Assembly (NCBI RefSeq): GCF_000305775.1
Contig: NC_018866.1
Span: forward strand, 1,240,001 to 1,304,000
Length of the DNA stretch: 64,000 bases
Direction of reading: 5' to 3'
Source of the DNA: Dehalobacter sp. DCA
GTDB taxonomy: Bacteria > Bacillota > Desulfitobacteriia > Desulfitobacteriales > Syntrophobotulaceae
Part shown: positions 54,669 to 63,437 of the stretch, in pieces
Layout of the letters: each line of letters starts with the position of its first letter
How positions within the stretch are numbered: the first letter of the stretch is position 1
Program-made: the position numbers and the translations under genes
Notes under the pieces: generated by a model
Told to the model about the DNA's origin: nothing
Seen by the model: only the letters and a program-made list of their open reading frames with translations
Database searches by the model: none

Positions 54669-55742
54669 TTACGGCAGATAACTTCTTGGATTCTGTGGTG
54701 TGCCGTCAACAATAACTTCTAAATGCAAGTGATTTCCGGTCGATTTGCCTGTCGAACCTACTTGTGCAATAACCTCACCCTGCCTTACCGCCTGCCCCTC
54801 GGTCACAAGGATTTTAGAGCAATGACCATATAAAGTAACGATGCCTCCGCCATGATCGATTGCCAGGTGGTATCCGTAGCCGGTGGTTCTATAGCGGATA
54901 AACAGGACAGTGCCTCCATTGGCAGCATGGATATCGGTGCCTTTCGGCGCGCCCAGGTCAATTCCTGAGTGAAAATTTTCAACAGTGGGATGAAAAGGAT
55001 CACGCAGGTATCCAAATTCGGAGGTCACCATGCTGCGCCAACTGCTGCCGAGGGGACTGATAAAGTCGCCGCCAATAAAGGGAACCTCAGCAGGGTTTGC
55101 AGTGATGGTGTTGACCCAATTCTGGAGTCCATCCCCTTCTGTGGGAATGTCGCCATAGAGGATGCGGTTGTAAATCTCCGAGGCATTGGCCTTGTCCTCA
55201 CTGGTGATTGTCCTGCCGAGTGTACTTTCCAGGTTTGAGTAAATCTCCGGCAAGGAGGTTAGCGGGATGGCCACCTTAGAGCTGCCACCTGTTGCTTCAT
55301 CGGACCGGGTTTCGTACCGCACGAAGCAATCTACAAACGCACGGTAGTCATCGCTGTCCCTAGAGGGACTGCCCGAGCCAAAAAACAGAGCATAAAAAAT
55401 TGCCTTGACTCTTGTGCTGTCAAGACTTCCGCTTTCAAGCTCCGTACTTATATTCCCTATGGCAGTGTCAAGCTCCGAGAAGCTGTCCCGCATGTTTCGG
55501 ATGTAGTCGGCGTAATCCGCAGGCATCTGCGAGGAGATTGCACCTCCGTGAAAGGTCAGATTAATGGCAGCATTGTTATGACTTGCTGTGGCAGAGAGCA
55601 GGCTCATAATCACAACCACCATTAGAATAACGGGAGTCAGCAGAGCGGCGATGATGGCACCGATCACCTTCCACGTCCGTTTGTCGGTCCCGGCTGGGAT
55701 AGCAGCCCTGGCAATCAGGGCAAGGGTTGCGGGATCAGCCAA
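54669..55742 (-). CDS. M23-type cell-wall hydrolase of the transfer apparatus
   Basis: The 357-residue protein has one N-terminal membrane segment (about residues 25-50). A linker domain follows, then a C-terminal lysostaphin-like peptidase with FHSGIDLGAPKG (His and Asp zinc ligands) and GNHLHLEVIV (HxH). It would open peptidoglycan for the conjugation channel. Translation likely starts at TTG 55742, eight bases after GGAGG, and overlaps the small upstream gene by 8 bp. Position after virB4 matches CwlT/VirB1 partners. Confidence 0.85.
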   Translation of the reverse strand: MADPATLALIARAAIPAGTDKRTWKVIGAIIAALLTPVILMVVVIMSLLSATASHNNAAINLTFHGGAISSQMPADYADYIRNMRDSFSELDTAIGNISTELESGSLDSTRVKAIFYALFFGSGSPSRDSDDYRAFVDCFVRYETRSDEATGGSSKVAIPLTSLPEIYSNLESTLGRTITSEDKANASEIYNRILYGDIPTEGDGLQNWVNTITANPAEVPFIGGDFISPLGSSWRSMVTSEFGYLRDPFHPTVENFHSGIDLGAPKGTDIHAANGGTVLFIRYRTTGYGYHLAIDHGGGIVTLYGHCSKILVTEGQAVRQGEVIAQVGSTGKSTGNHLHLEVIVDGTPQNPRSYLP

Positions 55743-55884
55743 GGTTCATCCCTCCCAATTGTTCCGGGGCTTCTGCCTGTACATGGCTTTGCTTGATATC
55801 GTAGGACTCACGCCACAGTTCCAGCTCGTTGTTTTCCTTTGCATACTCGATGGAGGGGTAGTACACAGGGGTATTGGCAAACAT
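55735..55884 (-). CDS. 49-residue hypothetical protein
   Basis: ATG 55884, nine bases after AGGAGG, encodes MFANTPVYYPSIEYAKENNE and ends EQLGGMNLG. Its stop overlaps the TTG start of the M23 gene, so the two are coupled. It fills the gap between virB4 and the hydrolase. The family is not recognised. Confidence 0.6.
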   Translation of the reverse strand: MFANTPVYYPSIEYAKENNELELWRESYDIKQSHVQAEAPEQLGGMNLG

Positions 55885-55924
55885 GAATTTTTGCCTCCTT
55901 TCCGTTAATTTTTAGCTGCAACGG

Positions 55925-57745
55925 TTACCGTCCTCCCGCCGTGCCGAACAATTTTTCCTTATATTCCGGTGCAGAAACCATGAGGTTGTACCTCTCGTTG
56001 CCGCATTTATAGAGGCAGACACCCCGCTGCGGATAACGGATGAGGTTGTATTCACTCTGTTCAAGCTGCAGGGTATCCATATAAAACTTTGCATCAATGT
56101 TTCCGGCGTTGAACAAGAAGGCGTGAGTCGGGATGCTGAACAGGGGCTTCGTGTATTCTCTGATTCCATCCAGGTTGAAGTCTTCCAGGTTCTGCGAGGC
56201 AAGGATGACGGCGCTGTCTTTCTTACGAACTCGCTTCATAAAATTGCGGATGTACTCAATGGCTGTAAGGTTGGAGAGGAAGAGGTACAGCTCATCAATG
56301 CTGGCTACCGTGCTGCCTGCCGTCAGCAGCTGGTTGGACATGAAAGAGAGTACGTTGAAAAGCAGAGCGTTTTTGATGTTCTTGCTGGCCTGCAGCAATC
56401 CTTTTACGCCAAAGGTGATGAAGTGGCTGTCGGTGATATTCGTGTGTCCGTCAAAGAATTTGCTCTCCGCACCCACGCAAAGCGAGTGGAGTCCAAGGCA
56501 GATTTCCTGCAGGGTTTCTGCAGTGTAGAGCTGTTTGTGGCTGCTGTCATAGCTTTGATACTCCCCTTCTATCAGCTTATACAAGTCGGACAGGATAGGA
56601 TAATCCTTGGGTGTCAGCCGGTCAAAGTTGGTATGGTCGGTAATGTTCCACTTGTCATAGAGCTTGGTAAGCATGATTTCAATGGTGTCAATCTGCCTGT
56701 CATTAAAGTCCTTGTAGCTACGAAAGAAATCCTTCAGGAAGGAGATGTGCTGCGACAGCTTGGAGGCACAGCGGAAGGCCTGGGGTGCTTCCTTGTCCTC
56801 CGGCGATCCGTTTTCATCCCATGTCTTAGGCTCTAGTACATTGATAATGTACTCGCCGGACATCAAGTCGATAAAGCAGCCGCCCAGGTTGAGGGTTAAA
56901 TCCTCATATTCATGTTCAGGGTCAAGGACAATGACCTTCATACCGCTTTGCCTCATATTGCAAAGGATGAGCTTCATAAGGTAACTTTTGCCTTGACCGG
57001 AGTTCCCCAGGATGAGAATGTTGGCATTGGTTTTGTCGTCGGTCCTCTTGTTAAAATCTACAATGATATTGCTTCCAAACTTATCCCTTCCAAGGTAGAA
57101 TCCATTGGCATCGGTTTTCCCTGAGTAATTGAAAGGATACAGATTGGCCACGCTGGAAGCGGGGAGTACCCTCTCGAACTGGTCGCCAAATATGTTGTAG
57201 CCGCTTGGCATCACCGCAATAAACCCTTGCTGCTGACGGAGCATGAGCCGATCCACATTGAGCTTGGAACGGATCAACTCGGTCAATACTTCGGTTTGAA
57301 GCTCCTTTAAGTGGTCAAGATCGGAGGCTGACAACTCAATATATACCGCCGAGTGCAGGAGCGGCTCCCGGTTCCGATGCATGGCGGCAACGATATTTGC
57401 AACGTCCTGCAGGTTGCTTTCGGCAGTGACGGTCTGCTGCAGGTCATTGGTGTTGCTCTGCTTCAGCCTGTTCTTGTTGGCCGCATTACTGATAATTTTC
57501 TTTTCCTCAATCGGGGTTACATGGCGGGTATAAATCTTTAAGGTGATGCCATCCTTTTCTCCAAGGTGGCGCAGGATGGCCTGCTCATCGGTGGCGGTAG
57601 GGTATTCTCGTAACGCCCAGACGCAGCGGTAGGTGTTGCCGCAGATGAAGTGATCGGTGTTAAACTTGATCACCGAGGGGGCGATCATGTCCAAAAACTC
57701 TTGGATACGAACATCGTCTTGCGGGGGTGATTGAGTTTTGAGCAT
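55925..57745 (-). CDS. virB4: VirB4-like conjugation ATPase
   Basis: The 606-residue protein powers the secretion channel. It begins MLKTQSPPQDDVRIQEFLDM. Walker A is GNSGQGKS (247-254), and VIVLDPEHEYEDL and the arginine-rich FMKRVRKKDSAVILASQNLE follow. It is shorter than full VirB4 because the N-terminal part is a separate gene in this family (60840-61430). A second, truncated copy of its first 48 codons lies at 58958-59131, with a DUF4365 gene between the two. Confidence 0.93.
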   Translation of the reverse strand: MLKTQSPPQDDVRIQEFLDMIAPSVIKFNTDHFICGNTYRCVWALREYPTATDEQAILRHLGEKDGITLKIYTRHVTPIEEKKIISNAANKNRLKQSNTNDLQQTVTAESNLQDVANIVAAMHRNREPLLHSAVYIELSASDLDHLKELQTEVLTELIRSKLNVDRLMLRQQQGFIAVMPSGYNIFGDQFERVLPASSVANLYPFNYSGKTDANGFYLGRDKFGSNIIVDFNKRTDDKTNANILILGNSGQGKSYLMKLILCNMRQSGMKVIVLDPEHEYEDLTLNLGGCFIDLMSGEYIINVLEPKTWDENGSPEDKEAPQAFRCASKLSQHISFLKDFFRSYKDFNDRQIDTIEIMLTKLYDKWNITDHTNFDRLTPKDYPILSDLYKLIEGEYQSYDSSHKQLYTAETLQEICLGLHSLCVGAESKFFDGHTNITDSHFITFGVKGLLQASKNIKNALLFNVLSFMSNQLLTAGSTVASIDELYLFLSNLTAIEYIRNFMKRVRKKDSAVILASQNLEDFNLDGIREYTKPLFSIPTHAFLFNAGNIDAKFYMDTLQLEQSEYNLIRYPQRGVCLYKCGNERYNLMVSAPEYKEKLFGTAGGR

Positions 57746-57775
57746 AATTCTCTCCTTTCTGTTTTAAATTTGGAT

Positions 57776-57806
57776 ATCAAAAAGCCGCCACGATATGTGA
57801 CGGCTT
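57776..57806 (-). terminator. Hairpin upstream of virB4
   Basis: On the minus strand AAGCCGTCA pairs with TGGCGGCTT (one G-U) and TTTTT follows. A similar but distinct hairpin stands in the same place before the truncated virB4 start (59170-59208). Confidence 0.55.
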
Positions 57807-57897
57807 GGAGGAAAATAATTTACTTTTACAGCGTTTCATGATAAATATTTTATTAAAGATATGCTTTGTCTATAATCGGTAGTTGGAAGGAGTTTAT

Positions 57898-58874
57898 ATG
57901 GGAATTTTTCATAATGATCAGATCGATCGTATAGGAATATCACATTGCGAAAACGCAATTACCAAAATAGGTTTGATTTTTAGAGAACAACCAATTCGAG
58001 ACTATGGAATAGATGCGCAAATTGAAACTATAAATCCAAAACTGCATACGCATCAGGAAAACTTGTAGCCGCACAAATCAAAACAGGCCATAGCTATTTT
58101 TCCGAAATTCAAAAGGGACACGTAATATTTAGGGGAGAAAACAAACATTATGACTATTGGCTCAAACACTCATTACCAGTTATACTAATCTTATATAACC
58201 CTGATACTGATGAGTGTATTTGGGAGCATGTTAATTCTCAAACTACTAGAAGAACACAATCGGGATGGTTAATCAGCGTTCCCAGGAATCAGAAATTATG
58301 TGAATGCAAGGAATTAATCGAAAATATTTCTGAAAACCTGTCAGATTATGAGAAAAAACTTCTTACTTTAATATTAGCTATGCCTTGGATGGACGCCATT
58401 AATAATGGTGACGATGTCATTCTTGAGGCAGATGAGTGGGTTAATAAATCATCAGGGCGTGGCTCGTTCATATTGAAGATTATAGACAGTAATCAAAAAG
58501 AAAAGATAGTAATTGAATGGCCGTATGCATATTTTGGTATGCAGAGTTATGAAGATGTATTTAGACGATTGTTTCCTTGGGCAGATATTCATATTGATGA
58601 TGACTTTTATTATGATTATGAAGTAGATGAATATAAGAAGAGCAATTGTCCTTATGATAATGAAACTGGTGAGTATCTGTATTTTGATCACGAAGAATTT
58701 GAAGAGTGGAGGAATGAATTGCCGGATATTCGTGCATATAGCAATTCTTCGGGTGAAGTTGATCATTACCGCTTAAAACTGACATTAAATAGGATTGGTG
58801 AAATCTTCTTAGAATTGGATAATTTCCTTGAAACTGAATCGTTTTATAATCTCAATGAGAATGATATTAAATAG
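57898..58874 (+). pseudogene. DUF4365 (PD-(D/E)xK-like) protein with one frameshift
   Basis: ATG 57898 behind GGAAGGAG begins MGIFHNDQIDRIGISHCENA and has the DUF4365 core REQPIRDYGIDAQIE. An A-run near 58031-58034 seems to lack one base. The next frame continues ASGKLVAAQIKTGHSYFSEI, HYDYWLKHSLPVILILYNPD and runs to 58874. The D...E...QIK arrangement resembles the PD-(D/E)xK nuclease site, and the family is frequent in defence loci. It is oriented against all its neighbours and has much lower GC. Whether the shift is real decides if it is functional. Confidence 0.7.
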
Positions 58875-58957
58875 ATTGATATAGTTTTAATTATGAGCCC
58901 TGAACCTACCAAACCGCCCATTATGCATACTATCCATCTACTTACTATTTTCGTCGT

Positions 58958-59131
58958 CTATAACAAACAGATCGGATATTCTCGTAACGCCCAGAAGCAT
59001 CTATAGGTGTTGCTGCAAATGAAGTAGTCGGTGTTAAACTTGATCACGGATGGTGCGATCATATCAAGGAATTCCTGGATGCGGACATCATCCTGCACAG
59101 GCGTTGGTGTACCAAGTTTTCTTTTTACCAT
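58958..59131 (-). pseudogene. virB4: Truncated second copy of the virB4 5' end
   Basis: ATG 59131 begins MVKRKLGTPTPVQDDVRIQE, then FLDMIAPSVIKFNTDYFICS and NTYRCFWALREYP. This matches residues 10-49 of VirB4 at 55925-57745 with few changes. It stops soon after (ICLL). Together with the DUF4365 gene it marks an insertion that displaced and duplicated the virB4 start. Confidence 0.85.
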
Positions 59132-59169
59132 AGACTTTCACTTCTTTCTGCTTGAATTTGAATATAAAA

Positions 59170-59208
59170 AAGCTGCTTGCTCTATTGATACAATAAAGCA
59201 AGCAGCTT
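59170..59208 (-). terminator. Intrinsic terminator
   Basis: AAGCTGCTTGCT and AGCAAGCAGCTT form a perfect 12-bp stem. On the minus strand TTTTTTAT follows. It ends transcription from the fic-antitoxin pair upstream. Confidence 0.8.
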
Positions 59209-59232
59209 CTTTTATCGGATGATATATGAAAA

Positions 59233-59260
59233 GGGAGCATTAGCCTAAACTAATACTCCC
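59233..59260 (-). terminator. Second hairpin after fic
   Basis: GGGAGTATTAG and CTAATGCTCCC (minus strand, one G-U) enclose TTTAGG, followed by TTTT. It is in tandem with the terminator at 59170-59208. Confidence 0.6.
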
Positions 59261-59312
59261 TTGCCTCTTTTTGGCAGTCATCCTCATTCTAAGTTTTGAT
59301 GATGATTTGAAT

Positions 59313-59948
59313 TTATTCCATGAAAGTTTGAGTCATGTTATTCTCCAACAGAGGTTCGGTTATTGCAGTGAAAATCTCATTCATTTTATTATAATCACAC
59401 AGGAAAGAAGCGGCACTAGCTTCAATCATTTGCTTGTCGGTCACCTGAGAAAAGTCCACACTATAGCCTGCGTTTTCGGCCAGATAGTCAATAAAGAGTC
59501 TTTGCGTTCTGCCATTTCCTTCTCTGAAGGGGTGAAGGACATTGATTTCACTAAGATAATATGCAAGACGGAGCGGGACTTCATCTTTGGAGGCATCTTT
59601 CAAATAATACTCTTTTTTTAGCTTCTTGAAGAGCGAATCAGCATTTGGTTCTATAAACTCACAGTTGCAAAACATATTGCCTTTTGCTATGTTTACCCAT
59701 CTGATTTCGCCTGCCCATTCGTAGATATCACCAAATATATACTTGTGAATCTTTCTTAAATGGAGTAGATCAAAATCGCCTTTTATAACACTTACTTTTG
59801 CATTGGCAATTCTCAAAGAGGTTATTTCTCTTTCAGCTATGTGCAGCTTTTCTGCATCCTCAATACCCAGCTTGTTTATAAGCACATTTGAATGGGGGTA
59901 ACAATATCTGTGATCCCACTCATAGCTGTAATCATAATTGTTGTTCAT
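59313..59948 (-). CDS. Fic toxin (class I)
   Basis: The 211-residue protein has the active site HPFREGNGRTQR (His139) and the flap region FCNCEFIEPN. It lacks its own inhibitory motif. The partner encoded just upstream supplies it and overlaps by 17 bp. It would AMPylate a host protein when free. It stands between a HE​PN gene and two terminators inside the transfer region, so it probably stabilises the element. Confidence 0.9.
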   Translation of the reverse strand: MNNNYDYSYEWDHRYCYPHSNVLINKLGIEDAEKLHIAEREITSLRIANAKVSVIKGDFDLLHLRKIHKYIFGDIYEWAGEIRWVNIAKGNMFCNCEFIEPNADSLFKKLKKEYYLKDASKDEVPLRLAYYLSEINVLHPFREGNGRTQRLFIDYLAENAGYSVDFSQVTDKQMIEASAASFLCDYNKMNEIFTAITEPLLENNMTQTFME

Positions 59949-60123
59949 GGCTATAGCCCCTGACAGCCGTGTGCTTTTTTATGAGTTCAGCTATCGTTTC
60001 TTCAACCAGTTTATCATTACCTACGCAATGTCTGATTCTATCTTTATCAGTCTGCGTAAGCGGCATGCCTTCCATTGACATTGAGCCGTTAACCTCATCA
60101 ATGAGCTTTTCCAAATCTCTCAT
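59932..60123 (-). CDS. VbhA-like Fic antitoxin
   Basis: The 63-residue helical protein carries SMSMEG (Ser14...Glu18-Gly19), the (S/T)xxxE(G/N) inhibitory motif of class I Fic antitoxins. It overlaps the start of the fic gene by 17 bp. Confidence 0.85.
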   Translation of the reverse strand: MRDLEKLIDEVNGSMSMEGMPLTQTDKDRIRHCVGNDKLVEETIAELIKKHTAVRGYSHEQQL

Positions 60124-60276
60124 ATGAACACCACCTACCTATATATTATACTATATTTTCACTAAAAATTAAAACTGTCTATCAGCTTCTTTGTTTGGGA
60201 TGTGGACGCCATCTGGCGACCTGACAGCCGTAGCTTTGTCGGTACGATTTTAGGCTTGGAGTTCATAATGAATGTG

Positions 60277-60732
60277 TCAGGTTAGTTGCTGCCCTGCTGC
60301 ATTTTCCTGCTGCTCTTTTTGTTCATCGTCCTTATGTGTAATTTCCTCGGCAAGCTGAAGCCTTTGAAGTACGAATGCCATTACACGGTCAGCATCAGCA
60401 ATGGCTGTTTTCATATCGTTGTTTGAAATTTGCATCTCGAAAGGATATATCGGCTCGCCATATCGCGCAAGTCTCTCCCAAGGCCCCATCAACCCCTCAA
60501 AAGCCTTGTCGAATTTCAGGCACATGCTGCATAACCTTTCTAAGTCTTGAGTCTGAGACGGTTCTACATTTTGATATAGGAGATATCCCTTTAGCGCTTC
60601 TTCGGCGGCCTGTTCGCTGTGATAACAGACAATTTCCAAGGGAACCGGACGCATACCCAAGAGATGCTTTGCGCAACTGATATCTTTGTTTGCAAAATCA
60701 AGCCATCCTTTGACTCTATTGATTCTCTCCAT
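60277..60732 (-). CDS. HEPN-domain protein without a partner gene
   Basis: ATG 60732 (MERINRVKGWLDFANKDISC) has AGGAG 8 bases upstream. The protein of about 151 residues has the HEPN pattern AKHLLGMRPVPLEIVCYHSE, QAAEEALKGYLLY and ARYGEPIYP. HEPN proteins are often RNase toxins paired with a nucleotidyltransferase. No such gene is next to this one, although a paralogue at 63438 has one. The C terminus is Gln/Glu-rich and lacks the GMxM tail. Confidence 0.75.
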   Translation of the reverse strand: MERINRVKGWLDFANKDISCAKHLLGMRPVPLEIVCYHSEQAAEEALKGYLLYQNVEPSQTQDLERLCSMCLKFDKAFEGLMGPWERLARYGEPIYPFEMQISNNDMKTAIADADRVMAFVLQRLQLAEEITHKDDEQKEQQENAAGQQLT

Positions 60733-60839
60733 ATAACATGCTCCTTTCTCAGTCAGTTGTTTTTTCAATGGGTCCTATAGTTTGCTTCATCTCCCTTCTT
60801 TTGGCTGATTATATTACAAAACCATTGCGCACTGGACGG

Positions 60840-61430
60840 TTAGTCACCTAAAATCACCCACCTTTGCCCGTCAAAGTCCTCGAACCTTTCGGTGGTCACG
60901 TTCTGCTCGAAGTACACTGCCAGGATTCGTTTGATATCCTCGCTTCCGGATCGCTTCACAGAGAAGCCCTGCTCACGCAAGGTTTTTTCGATGCGGTTTA
61001 AGTACGGGAATATTTCTTTTTGCTTTTCATCCTTAAGCCGTATGATAATAAGAAACTCACGGGCGGTTGCCATCTGCACCTGTATCCTATCGAGGAAACC
61101 CAGGTCAGCCTCCAGCAGCTTGCGGACGGTGGGGCTGCCCTCCTGTTCGATGCGTTCCCGGAGAAACTGCTTGTTGTCCTCGAAATTTTCACGGGAATTC
61201 AGGCAGCACATTTCGATCTCCGCCATGCCTTTCAGCACGGTCATGAGGGCATAGATTCTTGCGGAGATGCTGGCTTCCGACTGGACCGAGATATTGCTCG
61301 GCTTGATGATAAAATATACAAGTTCTCCGTGCCCATAGGTCTGCAGACTGTAATCGGTAATGTCTTTTGTGCCAATGAGCTGCCGTGTAGAAAGCTTTTG
61401 CTTGGCTATCTTTTTTTCTTTTCTGCTCAT
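60840..61430 (-). CDS. Conjugation protein, VirB4 N-terminal-like
   Basis: The protein of about 196 residues starts at ATG 61430 (MSRKEKKIAKQKLSTRQLIG), overlapping the PrgI stop by 4 bp. It has DYSLQTYGHGELVYFIIKPS and resembles the N-terminal domain of VirB4 ATPases, which is encoded separately in this family of elements. No Walker motif is present. It is presumed to dock with VirB4 at the membrane. Confidence 0.65.
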   Translation of the reverse strand: MSRKEKKIAKQKLSTRQLIGTKDITDYSLQTYGHGELVYFIIKPSNISVQSEASISARIYALMTVLKGMAEIEMCCLNSRENFEDNKQFLRERIEQEGSPTVRKLLEADLGFLDRIQVQMATAREFLIIIRLKDEKQKEIFPYLNRIEKTLREQGFSVKRSGSEDIKRILAVYFEQNVTTERFEDFDGQRWVILGD

Positions 61431-61693
61431 TTTTCCGTGTACCTCCATTCATACATTTGCTGCTTGGTGATAAAAAAGCCACAGGCATACTTGATAAAAT
61501 CGAGGATAGAGGTGTCCTCAAACCGGATAGTCAGGAAGCCGTAAAGAGCAGTCGCCACTATCGGCAACAGGAGGCCGAGCTGTGCCAGCGCAAAAACAGA
61601 GATAAGACACCCGATACCGATGATGCCGATATCTTGAAGCTGCCACAGCCACAGCACCGCTTTGGATTTTAAATTATCGGGGTAGATATACAT
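61427..61693 (-). CDS. PrgI-family membrane protein
   Basis: The 88-residue protein has two hydrophobic helices (about residues 22-40 and 42-58) and the typical start MYIYPDNLKSKAVLWLWQLQ. PrgI/VirB3-like proteins form part of the inner-membrane channel. It is followed directly by the VirB4 N-terminal-like gene. Confidence 0.85.
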   Translation of the reverse strand: MYIYPDNLKSKAVLWLWQLQDIGIIGIGCLISVFALAQLGLLLPIVATALYGFLTIRFEDTSILDFIKYACGFFITKQQMYEWRYTEK

Positions 61694-61706
61694 GGTTCAG
61701 CCCTCC

Positions 61707-62270
61707 TTACAGCTTCATGCCCATGCCGGAAGATGGCTCTTCATCCAGCTCTAGCTCCATTTTCTTAGGGAAGTAGGAGACATTTACCGTTCTAATGTTA
61801 TTCATAAGCACATTTGCTTTCTCAGCAGCTTCCTCACAAGTGTCAAAGGTCATGGGTTTCCCGTCTGATTTCAGCCAAGCCTCCGCAGCTCCACAGATGG
61901 AAGCAGCGTTGCGTTTTGCCCAAATACCCCATTGCTTCATATTCATTACTCCTTGGTTTTCAATAAATTTGATGTACCTTATTTTGATGCTGAGCCTTTG
62001 GGCATCCGCAATCTCTCGTCCCATTCCCTCAGATATCCGGTCACCGAAGACCCACAGCTCATCGCAGGAGAGAAGGAAGCGCAAGCCCATTTCAATTCCT
62101 TTTTTTCTTTATTCCGGATTACTGTCATGTAAAAATAAAGGAAACAAGAGGTGGGGAGCAATTGGAGCCACACCGGCGCTTGCAGCAAAGCGGCAGTACT
62201 CTATCGCCATCCTGGTATTGTGCTCGATATTCCCAGCGTAGGGCGAGGCAATATATACGAGTTTCATCAT
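61707..62270 (-). pseudogene. DUF7768-like (deoxyribosyltransferase-fold) gene fused to a tail-bearing domain, one in-frame TAA
   Basis: ATG 62270 begins MMKLVYIASPYAGNIEHNTR, then APIAPHLLFPLFLH. TAA at 62109-62111 interrupts it, and the frame continues RKKGIEMGLRFLLSCDELWV, FGDRISEGMGREIADAQ. From about MNMKQWGIWAKRN a second, unrelated domain follows, ending LDEEPSSGMGMKL. The first part resembles nucleoside 2-deoxyribosyltransferase-like DUF4406/DUF7768 proteins. The start overlaps the TrbL-like stop. The ORF after the stop could still be made from the internal ATG 62090. Confidence 0.7.
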
Positions 62271-63127
62271 TTCGCCACTGCCTGCACTACCGTTCTGGTA
62301 ATGTTCACCGCAGACTGGGCCGCATAGATGGTGCTCATGAGGTTGGCCTTGGTGGAAGTGTCCAACCCAAACTGTCCGGCGATCCTTGGTATCTCAGATG
62401 CTGCCAGCATTAGGCCGAGACCGAGGAGCATATTCTGATTCCACACCAAGAGTCCGGCGATGAGGATGGTTGCCTGCAAAAATGCGGTGAGGCACAAGCC
62501 TACCACCTGTTTGCTCCAGGATACAAAGCCGTCGATGTATCCACGGGGTACCGAGAACATATACAGGCTCCCTACTGCAATCTGGATCAGCAGGATGCCG
62601 CCACGCTTCAGGTTGGCAAAAAACACTTTAATCACAGCGTAGCCCATGAGGATAACGCAAAAAATGCCGAGGATTGGATTCAGTCCAAGCCCCCCTAAGT
62701 TGGTAAGGGCTCCAATAGCCATGGTGCTGATGCCTCCGCTAGCTCCCATCAGGTTTGAGATTCCCGAAGTAAAGCTGCCCTGCAGCGTAACAGATAACTT
62801 GTATAGCTCCACCGGCACAATGGTGAACAGGTTCACAGCCATAAAACCCTTGATGGCGTTCAAGGCAGTATCTTTTATGCTTGCCCGACCCGACTGTGCT
62901 TCGATGGCACATTCAAACAGTGCTACCACCAGTCCGGTTCCATACAAAGCCCAGGCCAGATAACTAAATAATGTTACGATGGCCTGCACCCAAGTCATGC
63001 CGAACAGATCGGCTCCCATATTGCCCATCATGGAAAAGAAATCACCGAGGAAGCCGATCAGTTGCTGATATATCCAGTCCATAATCTGTCCAAGGACAAG
63101 ATTTGCAGCAAAATCCCATATAAACAT
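62267..63127 (-). CDS. VirB6/TrbL-like integral membrane conjugation protein
   Basis: The 286-residue protein has about six hydrophobic segments and begins MFIWDFAANLVLGQIMDWIY. Gly-rich stretches follow (MGASGGISTMAIGALTNLGG), as in TrbL/VirB6 channel proteins of Tn1549-like elements. It is the first recognised gene of the block TrbL, DUF7768, PrgI, VirB4 N-terminal part. Confidence 0.82.
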   Translation of the reverse strand: MFIWDFAANLVLGQIMDWIYQQLIGFLGDFFSMMGNMGADLFGMTWVQAIVTLFSYLAWALYGTGLVVALFECAIEAQSGRASIKDTALNAIKGFMAVNLFTIVPVELYKLSVTLQGSFTSGISNLMGASGGISTMAIGALTNLGGLGLNPILGIFCVILMGYAVIKVFFANLKRGGILLIQIAVGSLYMFSVPRGYIDGFVSWSKQVVGLCLTAFLQATILIAGLLVWNQNMLLGLGLMLAASEIPRIAGQFGLDTSTKANLMSTIYAAQSAVNITRTVVQAVAK

Positions 63128-63219
63128 TGAGCGCCTCCTTTCATTAAAAATAAACGCCGCATCGTTTAACGATGTGCTTTTCGGAAGTTCCTTTTATTAT
63201 TCAAAAAAAACCACGCTTA

Positions 63220-63403
63220 ATTACTTTAGATTAGCGTGTTCTTCTATTTGATATACCTGGATTTTCTTGCTCTCTTCGTTGCAACACACAAAGAGCAGTG
63301 GCATTTTTATTAACGAAATCCCTTCAAATACCGGATAATCCTCTTCAAACTGCTGGATCGTCTCTGAAATATCATCCTCAATAAAGAAGCGCCAAATGAC
63401 TTC
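63220..63403 (-). pseudogene. Short reading frame without a start (hypothetical, partial)
   Basis: The minus strand encodes VIWRFFIEDDISETIQQFEE, DYPVFEGISLIKMPLLFVCC and ends EEHANLK. An upstream stop and no start codon make it a likely 5'-truncated gene. A hairpin (GCGTCAAATGA/TCATTTGGCGC, 63390-63415) covers the break. Family not recognised. Confidence 0.4.
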
Positions 63404-63437
63404 TCATTTGACGCAAAGGTTTGAGTTTGAATTGTAG

